The notes beneath the pieces are model-generated. The model was not told the DNA's origin and did not search any database. It saw only the letters and a program-made list of their open reading frames with translations. Below are positions 1 through 10,110 of a DNA stretch of 23,258 bases, piece after piece. The stretch lies in NCBI RefSeq assembly GCF_000003605.2, contig NW_003130856.1, forward strand, positions 105,701 through 128,958. The letters are read 5' to 3'. Origin of the DNA: Saccoglossus kowalevskii. Taxonomy: Eukaryota > Hemichordata > Enteropneusta > Harrimaniidae. Positions within the stretch are counted from its first letter, which is position 1. Each line of letters opens with the position of its first letter. The translations under genes and the position numbers were made by a program.

Positions 1-2883
1 CCGGTACCGGGGGTAGATAAATGTTAGTGGTTTAGATGGTATCAGATTAATTTTGTAGTATTTTTCATATTAATATAAAATTCTTTATACAGATATTGAT
101 GGAAATTATTGGATAAAGTCGTGAAATCTTTTACGTTCTCACTGTAGATAATTGTAAACAAATGTATTCTAAAATTTTTACAACCAATTATGACTTTTTT
201 TTATCACTAATAAAGAGGAAAATCATGTCAAGATCAAAACAATAATAGGCACAAAAAAATGCTGAAAATTAGTGAAAATAGTAATTGTTTTTTTTCTTTT
301 CTATTCTTTTTTTTTACAAAAATTCCAATTCATTATCAGTGTTAAATCTAGGCAGAATTTTAGATTTTCAATGTTTTCTGTTTTACAACAAAATACCCCA
401 AAAATACACAAATCTCACTTGATCTTAATCAATAAATTATTTGCCGAGACATGTCTCCTGCCCCCACAGGCATATAAATTAACAAACAGTCTTGCTGTTG
501 TTTCGTCTTGACAGTTACTAATAAAAAACATTCTGTTTTTATTTATATCATAATTGAAACATCCTTAATAGATTGTTGTGTTGCCATAGAAATTGGAATG
601 CAGTAATTAATTAACACGTTCAGCAATAAATTAATCAATTTAAGTGAAGACCCCTAACATATCATTTTAATTATTTAATGGGCCATTGACAATGACCTTG
701 CTGTATGCCAAAAATAATTGGTGTGTTGTTTTTCTCTGTGAATATAGATGGGTAATTTAACTATGTGATATATTTTGTAAAACACTTTGAAATTGTCTCT
801 CAGCAAGTTAGGCACAATACATTACCTTCCAGAAGCTTGAAGTTATATTGTGAGCAAAATTTAGTTAAAAACCCTTTCTATTTTGAGTAACTTGGCCAGA
901 AAACAAAATCTTAATCTTACTGTGTCCAAGAGTATTACCGATTGAAAGCAGGAATATTTTGCCCTTTAACAACACAGTTATTTTTGTCTTCATAAAAAAA
1001 AAATCTTATCATACAATGCTGTTTTGAATTCTGCTTCTGTATATGCTAAACCCAAATGACCAAGAAGTATGTAAAGTTCGATGTTCGCACTGATGCAGTG
1101 TCAGCGTGTCTAAAATCCAATAAATTCTGAGGGAAAAGGACCTCGTGGCAATACAAGAAACAATTTAAGTAGTTTGGTGTCGATCTCAGACCAATCTCAT
1201 ATGGAATTCGATGACCTTCTAAGATGCTTTCATCTCAATTACATTTGTATATTATTTGATTTTTCAGAAGATACATACTTGTAATTTACATATGCACTAC
1301 TGGTAGAGTAGACTGGCCTAGTCGTGGCAATTTTAGTGTTTTATATGATAATTCTGTTTAAGAACAAGTTTTCAGTCTAAAAGTATTTATACTTTACTTG
1401 CCTAAAGCAAAGATAATGTTACTGACATTACAACAATAATAATACAATTTTATAGACTTTATTCAGGGGTAGCTCTATATCTGGATTTAGCCACAAAAAA
1501 CGTGAGGTAATAATTCAACATTCATTTTTAAGACTCTGGGTTTAAACTCGGTATACAATTATTCTCTATATGACATAGCTTTTATATTAGATATATAGAG
1601 ATATTTTTATTATTTTACTGTGTTTTTCATCAATTGTGAATGTACATATTTATCATTTTTGTTCATCACCAACAATGCTACTTTAAATAAATAAATAAGA
1701 TTGCATAACGGTGATGGTTAGGCAAGTTGCAAGCCCTTATCTCTTTATTTACCCTTGATATTGCTAAACTATAAGACTTTAACTTGTTGATGTGATGATC
1801 TTAGGAACCCCGCTGAAATTAACAAAATTTTATAATTTTTTCTTGATTCACAGAAAATGTTTCTTAAAAAAATTAAAAATTAAAATGGGGGGTCATTGCA
1901 TCATGCAAGTACAGGATAAGAGTCTCATACAAACAAAGATGGTGACATTGTCCTAATTTATGAGGCCCCCCCCCCCTAAACAGAAATGTTGCCAAGGTAA
2001 TTTCTCGGATGATTGGAACCCCACTAAAATTATCGCATCAACAACATTTTTCAACTTTCCCTTTCGCATATTCCAAGGAGTATTCTGAAATGTACAAAAC
2101 ATCTATGTGTGTGAAATAACGAAACAAATTAAAATTCAGCTTTGTACATTCTCAAAATCTTTAAGACTCTATTCTTGAAAATGTGAACCCGGTCAGCTCA
2201 AGAAATGTTTCGTCAAAACGTTTCAAATCGGAATTCTATACTCTGCAAAAGTAGAATTACTCAGTATTTAGATATTTGCGTTTATTTATTCAATACTTTG
2301 GTTCGGTAAAACCAGATACTGCATGCACGCACTATAAATAAAAAATAATATCCGACTCCTGAGCACCATATTGAATTATAAATTTTCCCTTCAAGATATT
2401 GTACAGCTATGTATAGTTAATTACATTTTGTAGCCATGCTGTTTCTCGTATAGCAGCCACACCTATAGTTAGCGTCCTGTAAATATGATGGGCGATAAAC
2501 AATTTATATCGCAACAATCCAACGAGAATGTGAAATAAATGCACACTGAATCGCCTCATTGCTATTAGTACAATGGTATTACTTGTATAACACACACTCT
2601 ATTGTGTTAATTGTAGTGAATTTCACATGACGCCGAATGTATTTTTCAAAAGCCTTAATATCCCAACCATATCTCTCATTAAGTTGCCAAGCCAAGTGCA
2701 TGAACCAGAAACATGGTTGTTACTTAAAAAACTGTCGATTACTAATGTGCATATGAAAAAGTGGCGTTTATAAAATCTTTATACAGACATATGATTAAAG
2801 TATGGAGTTACAGAAATAAATACACAACCAGATAATGGGTCACATGTTCAAAAGTAGTATAGAGATAAACAAGTCAGGCAGGA
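1..2883. other. AT-rich non-coding DNA, no gene seen
   Basis: No frame in this stretch combines a plausible start, length and composition with splice signals, and I see no RNA gene. It opens with the perfect palindrome CCGGTACCGG (1-10). It also holds an 11-base C run at 1966-1976. The short open frames here (for example 272-511 and 2407-2595) are low-complexity F/L/I/S-rich frames of the kind AT-rich DNA produces by chance. Confidence 0.6.
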
Positions 2884-2906
2884 TTTTTTTTTGGGGGGGG
2901 GGGGGG
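2884..2906. repeat. T9-G14 homopolymer junction
   Basis: Nine T are followed directly by fourteen G. Similar G or C runs occur at 1966-1976 (C11), 8264-8275 (G) and 20606-20615 (C10). Such runs are prone to length error in assemblies, so the exact count is uncertain. Confidence 0.85.
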
Positions 2907-3009
2907 TATTTTCTGTATTTATTTTCTGTATATATTTATGTAAGTAATAATAACTGCTTACACGTGTTAGTCCCAGTTCAGACATTAATTGGCTGGAAAC
3001 AGACTTTCT

Positions 3010-3130
3010 AATTTCACCTCTGTGTATCCCTCTGTGCATCTCTGTATCTCAGACATACCTTGATTCATCACTTTCAAGCTTGACACATGATCAAAATCAA
3101 GGTGATCGATTGACGGCCATTTTTGTGCTA
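3010..3130 (+). repeat. Decayed remnant of the GTCCGTGCG/TCTTAGACATGCC repeat family
   Basis: A run of degenerate CTCTGTG(T/C)ATC words is followed by GTATCTCAGACATACC, then CACTTTCAAGCTTG, and finally GACGGCCATTTTTGTG. The same order of words occurs in better-preserved form at 9480-9620 and 11385-11561, where the leading tract is GTCCGTCCGTGCGTGCG and the next word is TCTTAGA(C/A)ATGCCTGGACCAAT. I read this as an old copy in which CpG has decayed to TG/CA. It has no coding capacity. Confidence 0.5.
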
Positions 3131-3660
3131 ACAATTTATCAAAATATTAAAGTATTTATGCCATTCTAAAACCAGACCTCATTCAGGCATGGTCATATTT
3201 TTATGTCGCCTATAAACAGTGGGTATCTGATTAAAATTATGAAATGTATGCATTCATTAAGGTGGTTTTCATGGCATTGAATTACTAAAAAATACAGATC
3301 AAACATCTGAAAAATGGTGATGTTTGGGCCATTTATCATTGGTTTCAATGAGAAGTATTTATCATCATATGGATAAGATGGAAACTTATGTTTGTCATGA
3401 ATTTTTAAGACATTTTGATTATTACTAATCATTTTTAATGTGGCTTCCAATGAAAGTTGTTCCAAAACTGTTCTGTTTTGCATCTTTTTAGGCAGTTTTT
3501 CCACTTCTTTCAATATTGATTATTTTGGGATTCTTGTGCCTGATGTTTTAAAGGGGTACTGATCTGATCCAATACTATTCATTTCTCTGTTTAAGCAGTT
3601 GGGGGCGCTGTTACCTAGGTTTTGTTACTACAGTTCAATTTAATGGCAGTCCTTATTGCA
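3131..3660. other. Non-coding stretch, no supported gene
   Basis: A 106-codon open frame lies on the minus strand (3193-3513), but its first codon is TTG. It has no in-frame ATG near the start, no splice signals that I can pair with it, and no residue pattern I recognise. I treat it as chance, with low certainty. Nothing else is visible. Confidence 0.45.
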
Positions 3661-3845
3661 TCACGTCATGTGGGTCCCATGCGTCTCATACAGTGTGCGT
3701 GAAATACAATAATCTTTCAGACAAAATTTGAATATGGGCTGTGCATGTCCACTGCCTGTTAAGTCAAACAAAATTCCTTGTGTGTCAGTCATTTCAACAC
3801 GTTGTGCAGATCCCATGAGATAAATGTAACAAACATTGTGCAATT
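3661..3845 (+). repeat. Copy of the GGGTCCCAT / AAATACAAT interspersed repeat family
   Basis: The words TGTGGGTCCCAT, then TACAGTGTGCGTGAAATACAAT, then CAAAATTTGAA appear in this order. The same order and spacing recur at 17841-17912 (GGGACCCATAT, GCATGCAAAATACATTG, AAAATTCAAGC) and at 18083-18155 (TGGCACCCATA, ACGTGAAAAATACATTG, CAAAATTCAAG). The distal part, AGATCCCATGAGAT, resembles AGATCCCATAACAT at 18694-18707. The minus-strand frame through this copy is not conserved as a protein, so I call it a non-coding dispersed repeat. Confidence 0.5.
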
Positions 3846-3960
3846 ATTGTTATCAAGTGTCTTCATCAATCCTATAAATACGGTTAACAAATAAATAATC
3901 TATTCAATGTAAAAATAATAATTTTATCTTCTTGTTTTGAAAATATACGCACTTCAATCT

Positions 3961-4193
3961 TAACGGTTCACCACCGGACATTCTCACCCAAATTTGTCTG
4001 TACTTTTTTCTTATATTCTTCAACATTTTTGGAAATGAACCCTAATTTTGGAGCCAATAGAACAAATTTTAATTAGTTTTTTACTGAAAAAAAATGTTTC
4101 TGGTTTTGTCTCAGTTTTCTGAAGGAAAATGCAGACTATAAACAGGACTATTTTGTGAGTTTCTGATGAAAGAGTGAACTGGTGGTGAACGTC
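3961..4193 (+). mobile_element. MITE copy A with TTCACCACC terminal inverted repeats
   Basis: The left end reads AACGGTTCACCACCGGACA. The right end, read on the opposite strand, is ACGTTCACCACCAGTTCAC, giving imperfect terminal inverted repeats of about 25 bp. The interior shares blocks with copy B at 4580-4824, including CTTATATTCTTCAA, GAACCCTAATTTTGGAGCCAA and GCAGACTATAAA. It has no open frame, so it is a non-autonomous DNA element. I could not fix a target-site duplication. Confidence 0.75.
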
Positions 4194-4437
4194 GTACTAT
4201 CAATATTAATGCTTGAATTCCTGCTAATACTGACACTTCTTTAATTTTGTACATCCGCTACATGAGTATGATACATTATTGTATTATCATGGTATCTTAA
4301 ACTGCTTCTCCTCAGGGATTGTTTTCCAACCAATAATCAACTTATAACCAATAACCAACTTACAATCACTCATTAATTAGATCAAGTGCAATGCATATTT
4401 TTTGACAGCCGCTTAATTTTTATAGGACAATTCTTGT

Positions 4438-4478
<41 letters not shown>

Positions 4479-4492
4479 GTATATATATATAT
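4438..4492. repeat. (TA)n microsatellite
   Basis: About 55 bases of TA dinucleotide, interrupted twice by GTA. It lies between MITE copies A and B. Confidence 0.95.
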
Positions 4493-4579
4493 TTGTATTC
4501 AGAGCTAAAAATGTAAAAACGTTGTTAAATAATTTCTCAGTTTCTCAAAATGTAACTATCCTGATGCTTTAGCTACCCA

Positions 4580-4824
4580 TTAACCTTTTCACCACCAGAC
4601 TTTCTCGCCAAAATCTTTTCTGTAGTTTTTCTTATATTCTTCAATATTTTTGAAAATGAACCCTAATTTTGGAGCCAACAGACAAAATTTGAGTAAATTT
4701 TCAGTTTTTACTAAAAATAAATTGGCTATTTTTGTTCCAATCTTCTGAAGAAAAGTGCAGACTATAAAAAGGACCATTTTGTGAAGTTTGGACGAAAAGA
4801 GAGAGCTGGTTATGGAAAGGTTAA
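4580..4824 (+). mobile_element. MITE copy B with TTAACCTTTTCACCACC terminal inverted repeats
   Basis: The left end is TTAACCTTTTCACCACCAG. The right end on the opposite strand is TTAACCTTTCCATAACCAG, so the termini are imperfect inverted repeats of about 25 bp that start with TTAACC. It lies in the same orientation as copy A, about 620 bp downstream, and copy C (16325-17092, inverted) shares its whole interior. Length is about 245 bp with no coding capacity. The minus-strand frame at 4589-4777 is only a chance frame through the element. The superfamily is undecided because I cannot separate a TA or TTAA target duplication from the element's own end. Confidence 0.8.
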
Positions 4825-5223
4825 ATAGGATCTTTGAAAGCTTTTAGTAAAATAATGCTGTCCAAGATATGTTAATCAGTGTAGTACTATCAACTCGTAT
4901 ATGTTATTTAAAATACATTATGCCCAGCCAACTTTGAGAAGTATTTACTGCAAAAATTGTGGCTAGAATTTGTCCTGCCAATTCTAATATTCTGCCATTT
5001 TCTGAACCAGATTTAGGACATGCATCATTTCTCTTATAGTTCCCTGCAGTCATGGGCATGGTGTTCAATAGTTTAACTATGGTTTATGAAGCTTGTTTGT
5101 TGTATTCTGACTAATTTTCAATTCAAAATGGTGGTCAGAATAGAGAAGATCATAATGCCTGTTTCCGTGGAAACATGCTTTTTTTATTTACATTTTTTTC
5201 TGGTGTAGCTTTTTGCTCAGCAT
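4825..5223. other. Non-coding stretch, nothing recognised
   Basis: AT-rich sequence with no open frame of note, no inverted repeat, and no match I could see to the other repeats in the window. Confidence 0.5.
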
Positions 5224-5224
5224 T

Positions 5225-5370
5225 TTCTGTGCTACCTTAAGTATAAAAGTGAAATATGGTATTTAGCCAAGCAGAAAATGTGCTTTTTGACACAAATTTC
5301 TGTGCTACCTTAAGTATAAAAGTGAAATATGGTATTTAGCCAAGCAGAAAATGTGCTTTTTGACACAAAT
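5225..5370 (+). repeat. Perfect 73 bp tandem duplication
   Basis: The block starting TTCTGTGCTACCTTAAG at 5225 is repeated without visible difference at 5298, and each copy ends TTTTTGACACAAAT. The two units abut directly. No internal open frame or palindrome explains it. Confidence 0.95.
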
Positions 5371-5860
5371 TGTAAGTACTCTTTTCATAGCATTAATTTT
5401 ACCTGTCAGCTGGTCTATATTTATCTTTTTTGACTACCACTGTGAAAATTGGTGTTTTATACAATATTGTGCATGAATTCCAATCACCTTTTGCATAGAC
5501 ACTTGTATAGTTTGACAGCTGAACAGAAGACATGTTGACTCACTTCTGTAATATTGAAACATGACCCGACTTACTCAAACCTTTGTTGTCCTTTCAAAAG
5601 CAGTCAAATGAATTTGCCACGGTTTCAATTTATTAAAATCATTCATGGTCATACACGTCTACAACCTTTTGAAGGTTAGTTCAATAATTTAAATACGCAA
5701 CAAGAAAAAGAAGGTGATTAAATCACTGTGTTTTACTTGTTGTGTATTTGATTATATTTTATTAATCTGGACCAATATTCGTTCAAACCATTTTATTTTT
5801 TTCACTGTTAATTTTCGTGATAATTTTAAAGGCCTTCGTTTGTGAGAACAAAATATAAAA

Positions 5861-6411
5861 CCCCAGTGAAAGTCATTGTGATTCCCTAGGACCCCAATAA
5901 AGATATTGTGACTTCCTAGGACCCCAGTAAAAGTCAATGCGACTACCTAGGACACCAGTGAGAGTCATTGTGACTTCCTAGGACCCCAGTGAATGTCACT
6001 GTGACTACCTAGGACCCCGGTGAAAGTCATTGTGACTCCCTAGGACCCCGGTGAAAGTCATTGTGACTCCCTAGGACCCCAGTGAAAGTCACTGTGACTT
6101 CCTAAGACCCCAGTGAAAGTCACTTTGACTCTCTAGGACCCCAGTGAAAGTCACTGTGACTACCTAGAACCTCAGTGAAAGTCATTATGACTCCCTAGGA
6201 CCCTAGTGAAAGTCATTATGACTCCCTAGGACCCTAGTGAAAGTCATTATGACTCCCTAGGACCCTAGTGAAAGTCATTTTGACTTCCTAGAACTCCAGT
6301 GAAAGTCGCTGTGACTCCCTAGGACTCCAGTGAAAGTCGCTGTGACTCCCTAGGACTCCAGTGAAAGTCGCTGCGACTCCCTAGGATCCAAGAGAAAGTC
6401 AATGTGACTTC
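5861..6411 (+). repeat. 31 bp minisatellite, about 17-18 units
   Basis: The consensus unit contains GTGACTCCCTAGGACCCC then AGTGAAAGTCA. The CCTAGG word, or a one-base variant of it, recurs every 31 bp from 5884 to 6380 (17 positions). A period of 31 is not a multiple of three, so a protein repeat is ruled out. The best units contain the hairpin-forming arms CAGTGA-AAG-TCACTG and the palindrome CCTAGG. Neighbouring units share private variants, such as ACCCCGG at 6008-6069, ACCCTAG at 6194-6286 and GTCGCTG at 6300-6375. This points to recent local copying. Confidence 0.95.
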
Positions 6412-7122
6412 TTGTCATAAGGATTCCCAATAAATTGTTCATTGCTACAAAATTTGTCAGTTTTCCATGACTAATGAAATTCACGGTCATTAAACCATTC
6501 TGTAGAAATTATTCTTTCTTTTTTTTTCTATTCACCTTTCAACAGTAGAATCCTAAAATATTGATATTAAAACCCATGTTTTTGACAAAAAATGTTTGAA
6601 GTTTGAAAATGAAACAATTTTTTTTATCAAAATATTAAATATGATCTAGAATTTTTATGATAAAGTCAATTATTGGACCATTCACCTGTACAAAACATTG
6701 CAAACAACACAATGATTTTTGCACAGGGTACATGCCATTCCTGCTCAGGTTAAGCTATAAAATATTCATGTGTCTGGTAGTCATGTGAGTCAGTTAAAAA
6801 TCAAAGAAAATTCAATTTCCATGAAAAATAAAAACACAATTTAACTGACAATTTTAAAAAGAAAATTAAATAATTTTGTTAATTGTTTTTCGATGAATAA
6901 TTTTTTTTCCACTGAGGTTGCTTTGTGTGTGAACAATGAAAGGAAAGAGGATATTCAAATCAATGGCATAATTTTTTTTCAGCCCACCCATCATGTCATA
7001 TTTCTAATCACAACGAGTCATTGTGCAACACAGCTGACACAACCACAACAAGACTGTTAAACAAATATTTGATACTGCTATTCATGCAATTCATTTGATT
7101 GTCTCTGTTTGGACGTCTGCTA
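6412..7122. other. AT-rich non-coding stretch
   Basis: Many A and T runs and no supported gene. A pyrimidine tract ending TTTTTTTTCAG at 6981 could act as a splice acceptor, but the frame after it closes within 25 codons with no donor. I do not call an exon. Confidence 0.5.
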
Positions 7123-7435
7123 TAGGGGTTTTTCTAGAAAAAAAAATGCAAGAGGGAGCACTGCAATTCAGCGGCGCCACCAAGAAAGGGAGATAGGGTT
7201 CTCCCTACCAGGGTGTGGAGTTTTTGATAATTCTAAGTTAAAATGGAGCATTCTATGGCTTCCTTGGGGCCAAAATTACTTTCAGACAGGTCACAGTTGA
7301 AGACTGTGGCCACATGTAATCCCTGGTCAATCAGAATGTTATGGTTGCCAGAGGATCTGCTCCCCAGGGCAAGGGGGTGCATGGCCATGGCGTGAGGGCG
7401 CTGTGCTCCTGTTCCCTTGTTTAAAAAAATCCCTG
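7123..7435. mobile_element. ~310 bp element with imperfect terminal inverted repeats
   Basis: This island is clearly GC-richer than its flanks. The left end reads AGGGGTTTTTCTAGA and then GCAAGAGGGAGCACTG. The right end on the opposite strand reads AGGGATTTTTTTAAA and then CAAGGGAACAGGAGCAC. Both ends are flanked by TGCTA (7118-7122 and 7436-7440), a possible 5 bp target-site duplication. The two frames on opposite strands in this region are not credible genes. I infer a non-autonomous DNA transposon of unknown family. Confidence 0.6.
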
Positions 7436-7440
7436 TGCTA

Positions 7441-8215
7441 AAAGAAGGCACTCAATTTGGCTTCTATGCATTTGTCACCGTTATTTCTCAAAACTGTCAC
7501 TTTATTGCAATCTTTGTTGTAAGTTACAAAAATCTTTTTGCTCACATATTAATAACATCAGTTTGTTTTTTGATCTGACACTATATATATTAAACAAAAT
7601 ACTTTTTGTTGCTGTTGTTGTTGTCTCTATTCTCAAAAGAATTATATCGTCGACTTCAACAATATTTAAGAGCGCTCTCACATTTGCCCCATACATTGTA
7701 CCGGTATGTGCCTTTGGTGGTTCATTTTTAAAAATGTGTTCTGTTATTTTTGTTTTTTCATCCAAACTAGTCAGGAACACAAAGATTTGATTCAACTGTC
7801 TCGTACTTCTCACAAGACATCACAAAGATCATTATATGTTCGACAGGGAGCCATTTATTTTCTGAAGATACTTTTATATGTAAGACATGACCCATTTGGT
7901 TCAAGAAATGGCTGACTGGTGGCCATTCTGAAAAACATGAACAAAATAAAAAAGAATTGGTCATATAGCTTTGAAATGTATTATTATTTTAATATTCATG
8001 AAAAAGTTTGATTTCGACAAACAAATAAGTAAACAAAAGGTAGAATAGTGGCAGACATATTTATGACTGTTACACTTTAGCTATCTGTTAAATAACTGAG
8101 AAGTCGTATCCAAGAAACACAGTGGGGATTGAAATGATCGTTGAACATCATAGTTTTTACATGCTAGCAACATTGTGCTCTACTCTAACTAAGACTACAA
8201 ATTATTTACCGTAGT
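7441..8215. other. Non-coding stretch with a small repeat remnant
   Basis: Overlapping short open frames occur on both strands between 7502 and 7964. Their mutual overlap and F/L/V-rich content mark them as chance. At 7895-7935, TTGGTTCAAGAAATGGCTGACTGGTGGCCATT resembles the GATTCAA..TGGCCGAC..GTGGCCATTTTG segment of the family at 9480-10110, so this is likely a truncated remnant. Confidence 0.4.
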
Positions 8216-8290
8216 TGTCTGAGTATAAAACCCTCCGGGAAAGCGGCAAATTGACGAAAAATATGGGGGGGGGGGTTATAAATGGATAAA
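8216..8290. repeat. Poly-G foldback, GTATAAAACCC / GGGGTTATAAAT
   Basis: GAGTATAAAACCCTCCGGG at 8220-8238 is partly complementary to the downstream run of G followed by GTTATAAAT, giving a hairpin with a loop of roughly 25-30 bases. I read it as a short dispersed foldback element, with modest certainty. The G-run length may be unreliable. Confidence 0.4.
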
Positions 8291-9479
8291 AGTTAAAACC
8301 TCTCCTGAGCGATAATTTATGCTAATTTATTCATAAACAAATCGTCATGTGTACAATACTAGAGTGTCTTCATCAACTAACATCGTTCAAATTAACTTGA
8401 CGATTGTCCGTCATGCCCCAGGATCACTAATCACTCTTTGGTGCATTTACTAAGTGGAAAAGCATTCAACCCCGCATTTCACGTGAATATTGGTCTGTAC
8501 GTTTTGGGGTAACGAAAATATATTCTAAACGAAGTTTCAAATAAAAACTAACATAACTGCATTGCGTAGCAGCAAATGGTCACGGTTGCGCAATCCGGTC
8601 ATGCTGTGTTACTCAGTAGCGACATGTCTTGCTCATAAATTATAAATTTTATCTTTGGTGTCTTTCTTGGTTTATTCAGTGAGTAGTATGTTTATTTATT
8701 AATACATCATCTGCTGGCGCTTTATTTTCCTAATCATTTCGACTATTCATGGAGGCTTTCAGTACGCAATGTGTGAAAACATTTTTTTTTGGATATATCT
8801 GTATTGTTTTAAAAAAATTGGGTAAGTTTCAGATGTCTGATTTTCATTCTACCCAATATTTATCTTGATATTTGTGGGAAATACATGACATAGTTGTTTC
8901 TATGGAGATTAAATGAACATTGAATAATGAATTTAATTATGTATAATAATAAAATTTATGAATATAAAATATAGATGCTGACATATAAAATAGTTATTTG
9001 ATACCTTGCTGTTATTTGGTTTTTCCTCCAGGTAAATATTAATAACACAGTAAATTTTTTTTTTTTTGAAACAAAAAACTTGTGTATACAGTGACTGTAG
9101 TCTTATTTCCCTGTATCTAAAAAACGAAAGTGGTAATTTGATTAGTTCAATAATTAATTAGTTGAGAGATTTGAAATGGAGAAGAAAAAATTGGAAACAT
9201 ATTTGTATTGCCCCGCAAATTTTCAGGAGGGGGTGTATTTCTTCCAAAATTAATTAATATATTCCCCCCACCCATGAATAGAACAAAAATTGCATGTTTA
9301 CAAATGCTAATGGATTGCTTTTGAAATTTGAATTTATTTCTGCCATCCTGAACTTCATCCTGTGAATCACAATCAATTTACATAAAAACTGCTTTTAGTG
9401 ATAATATTGCAAATTTGGTAATAATGACTAATTTTCCCCAAATTCCCATTGCTATGATTTTTGGTCCCTGTTCGGATAC
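8291..9479. other. Non-coding stretch
   Basis: No supported gene. A T run occurs at 9055-9066. A loose inverted repeat lies at 9228-9272, where GGAGGGGGTGTATTT faces ATATATTCCCCCCACCC. Confidence 0.45.
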
Positions 9480-9693
9480 ATCTGCACCTATATCTTAGAC
9501 ATGCCTGGACCAATTACATTCAAACTTCAGACATACATTATACATAATATTATACATATGCACATGAATTTGTTTAACGATCTGATTCAAGATTGCTGAA
9601 TGGCGGTCATTTGTGTACTGAAAAATCATCAAAATCAAGCATTTCTTGGCTGTTTACAGATGGATTTTGTTCAAACTTGGTATATATATTATA

Positions 9694-9735
<42 letters not shown>

Positions 9736-10110
9736 GGGACCTTGATGCACGTCATTTTGCTTTTGAGATAGAATTCAAAATGACCAACTGGTGGCATATC
9801 TTTGACATGCTTTGACTGCTTATGTTCAAATTTTAAATATTCATTATACATGATACAGATATATTGGTTTGACGATCCAATTCAAAATGGCCGAATGCAT
9901 TTCTGGCATTCCAGAACTGGATCTTGGTCGTGTATGGATGGAATTCGTTCAAACTTGGTACATACATCATTTTGTTTTTCAGATCACATTCACATGAATG
10001 CTTTGAATTATGTTTTATATATTCATTATACATCATGTCGTAGATATAAAGATTTGACGATTTGATTCAAATTAGCCGACTTGTGGCCATTTTGTTTTTA
10101 ATTAATGCTG
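9480..10110 (+). repeat. Degenerate ~180 bp tandem repeat block
   Basis: Key words recur: TTCAAACTTGGTA(T/C)ATA at 9670 and 9950, ATTCATTATACATGAT/CAT at 9838 and 10020 (about 182 bp apart), and GACGATNNNATTCAAANTNGCCGA at 9875 and 10058. The block opens with TCTTAGACATGCCTGGACCA, which is also present at 11477-11500, and closes with GTGGCCATTTTG. Short frames at 9600-10065 on both strands run through the repeat and are not genes. This is a dispersed family with internally duplicated units. Confidence 0.75.
9697..9732. repeat. (AT)18 microsatellite inside the ~180 bp repeat
   Basis: A pure AT dinucleotide run lies where other copies of the unit have a CATACATCAT-type segment. This suggests the microsatellite expanded within the repeat. 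Confidence 0.95.

Noticed and set aside
3193-3513. 106-codon minus-strand frame
   Set aside because: It begins with TTG, has no usable ATG or splice partner that I can see, and a K/N/I/F-rich composition expected from AT-rich DNA. No family resemblance was noticed.
5861-6411. CRISPR-like array of ~31 bp repeats
   Set aside because: The units abut with no unique spacers, drift gradually from unit to unit, and the setting is eukaryotic. It is a minisatellite.
6982-7060. Possible exon after TTTTTTTTCAG
   Set aside because: The open frame ends in a stop after about 25 codons with no donor or polyadenylation signal close by.
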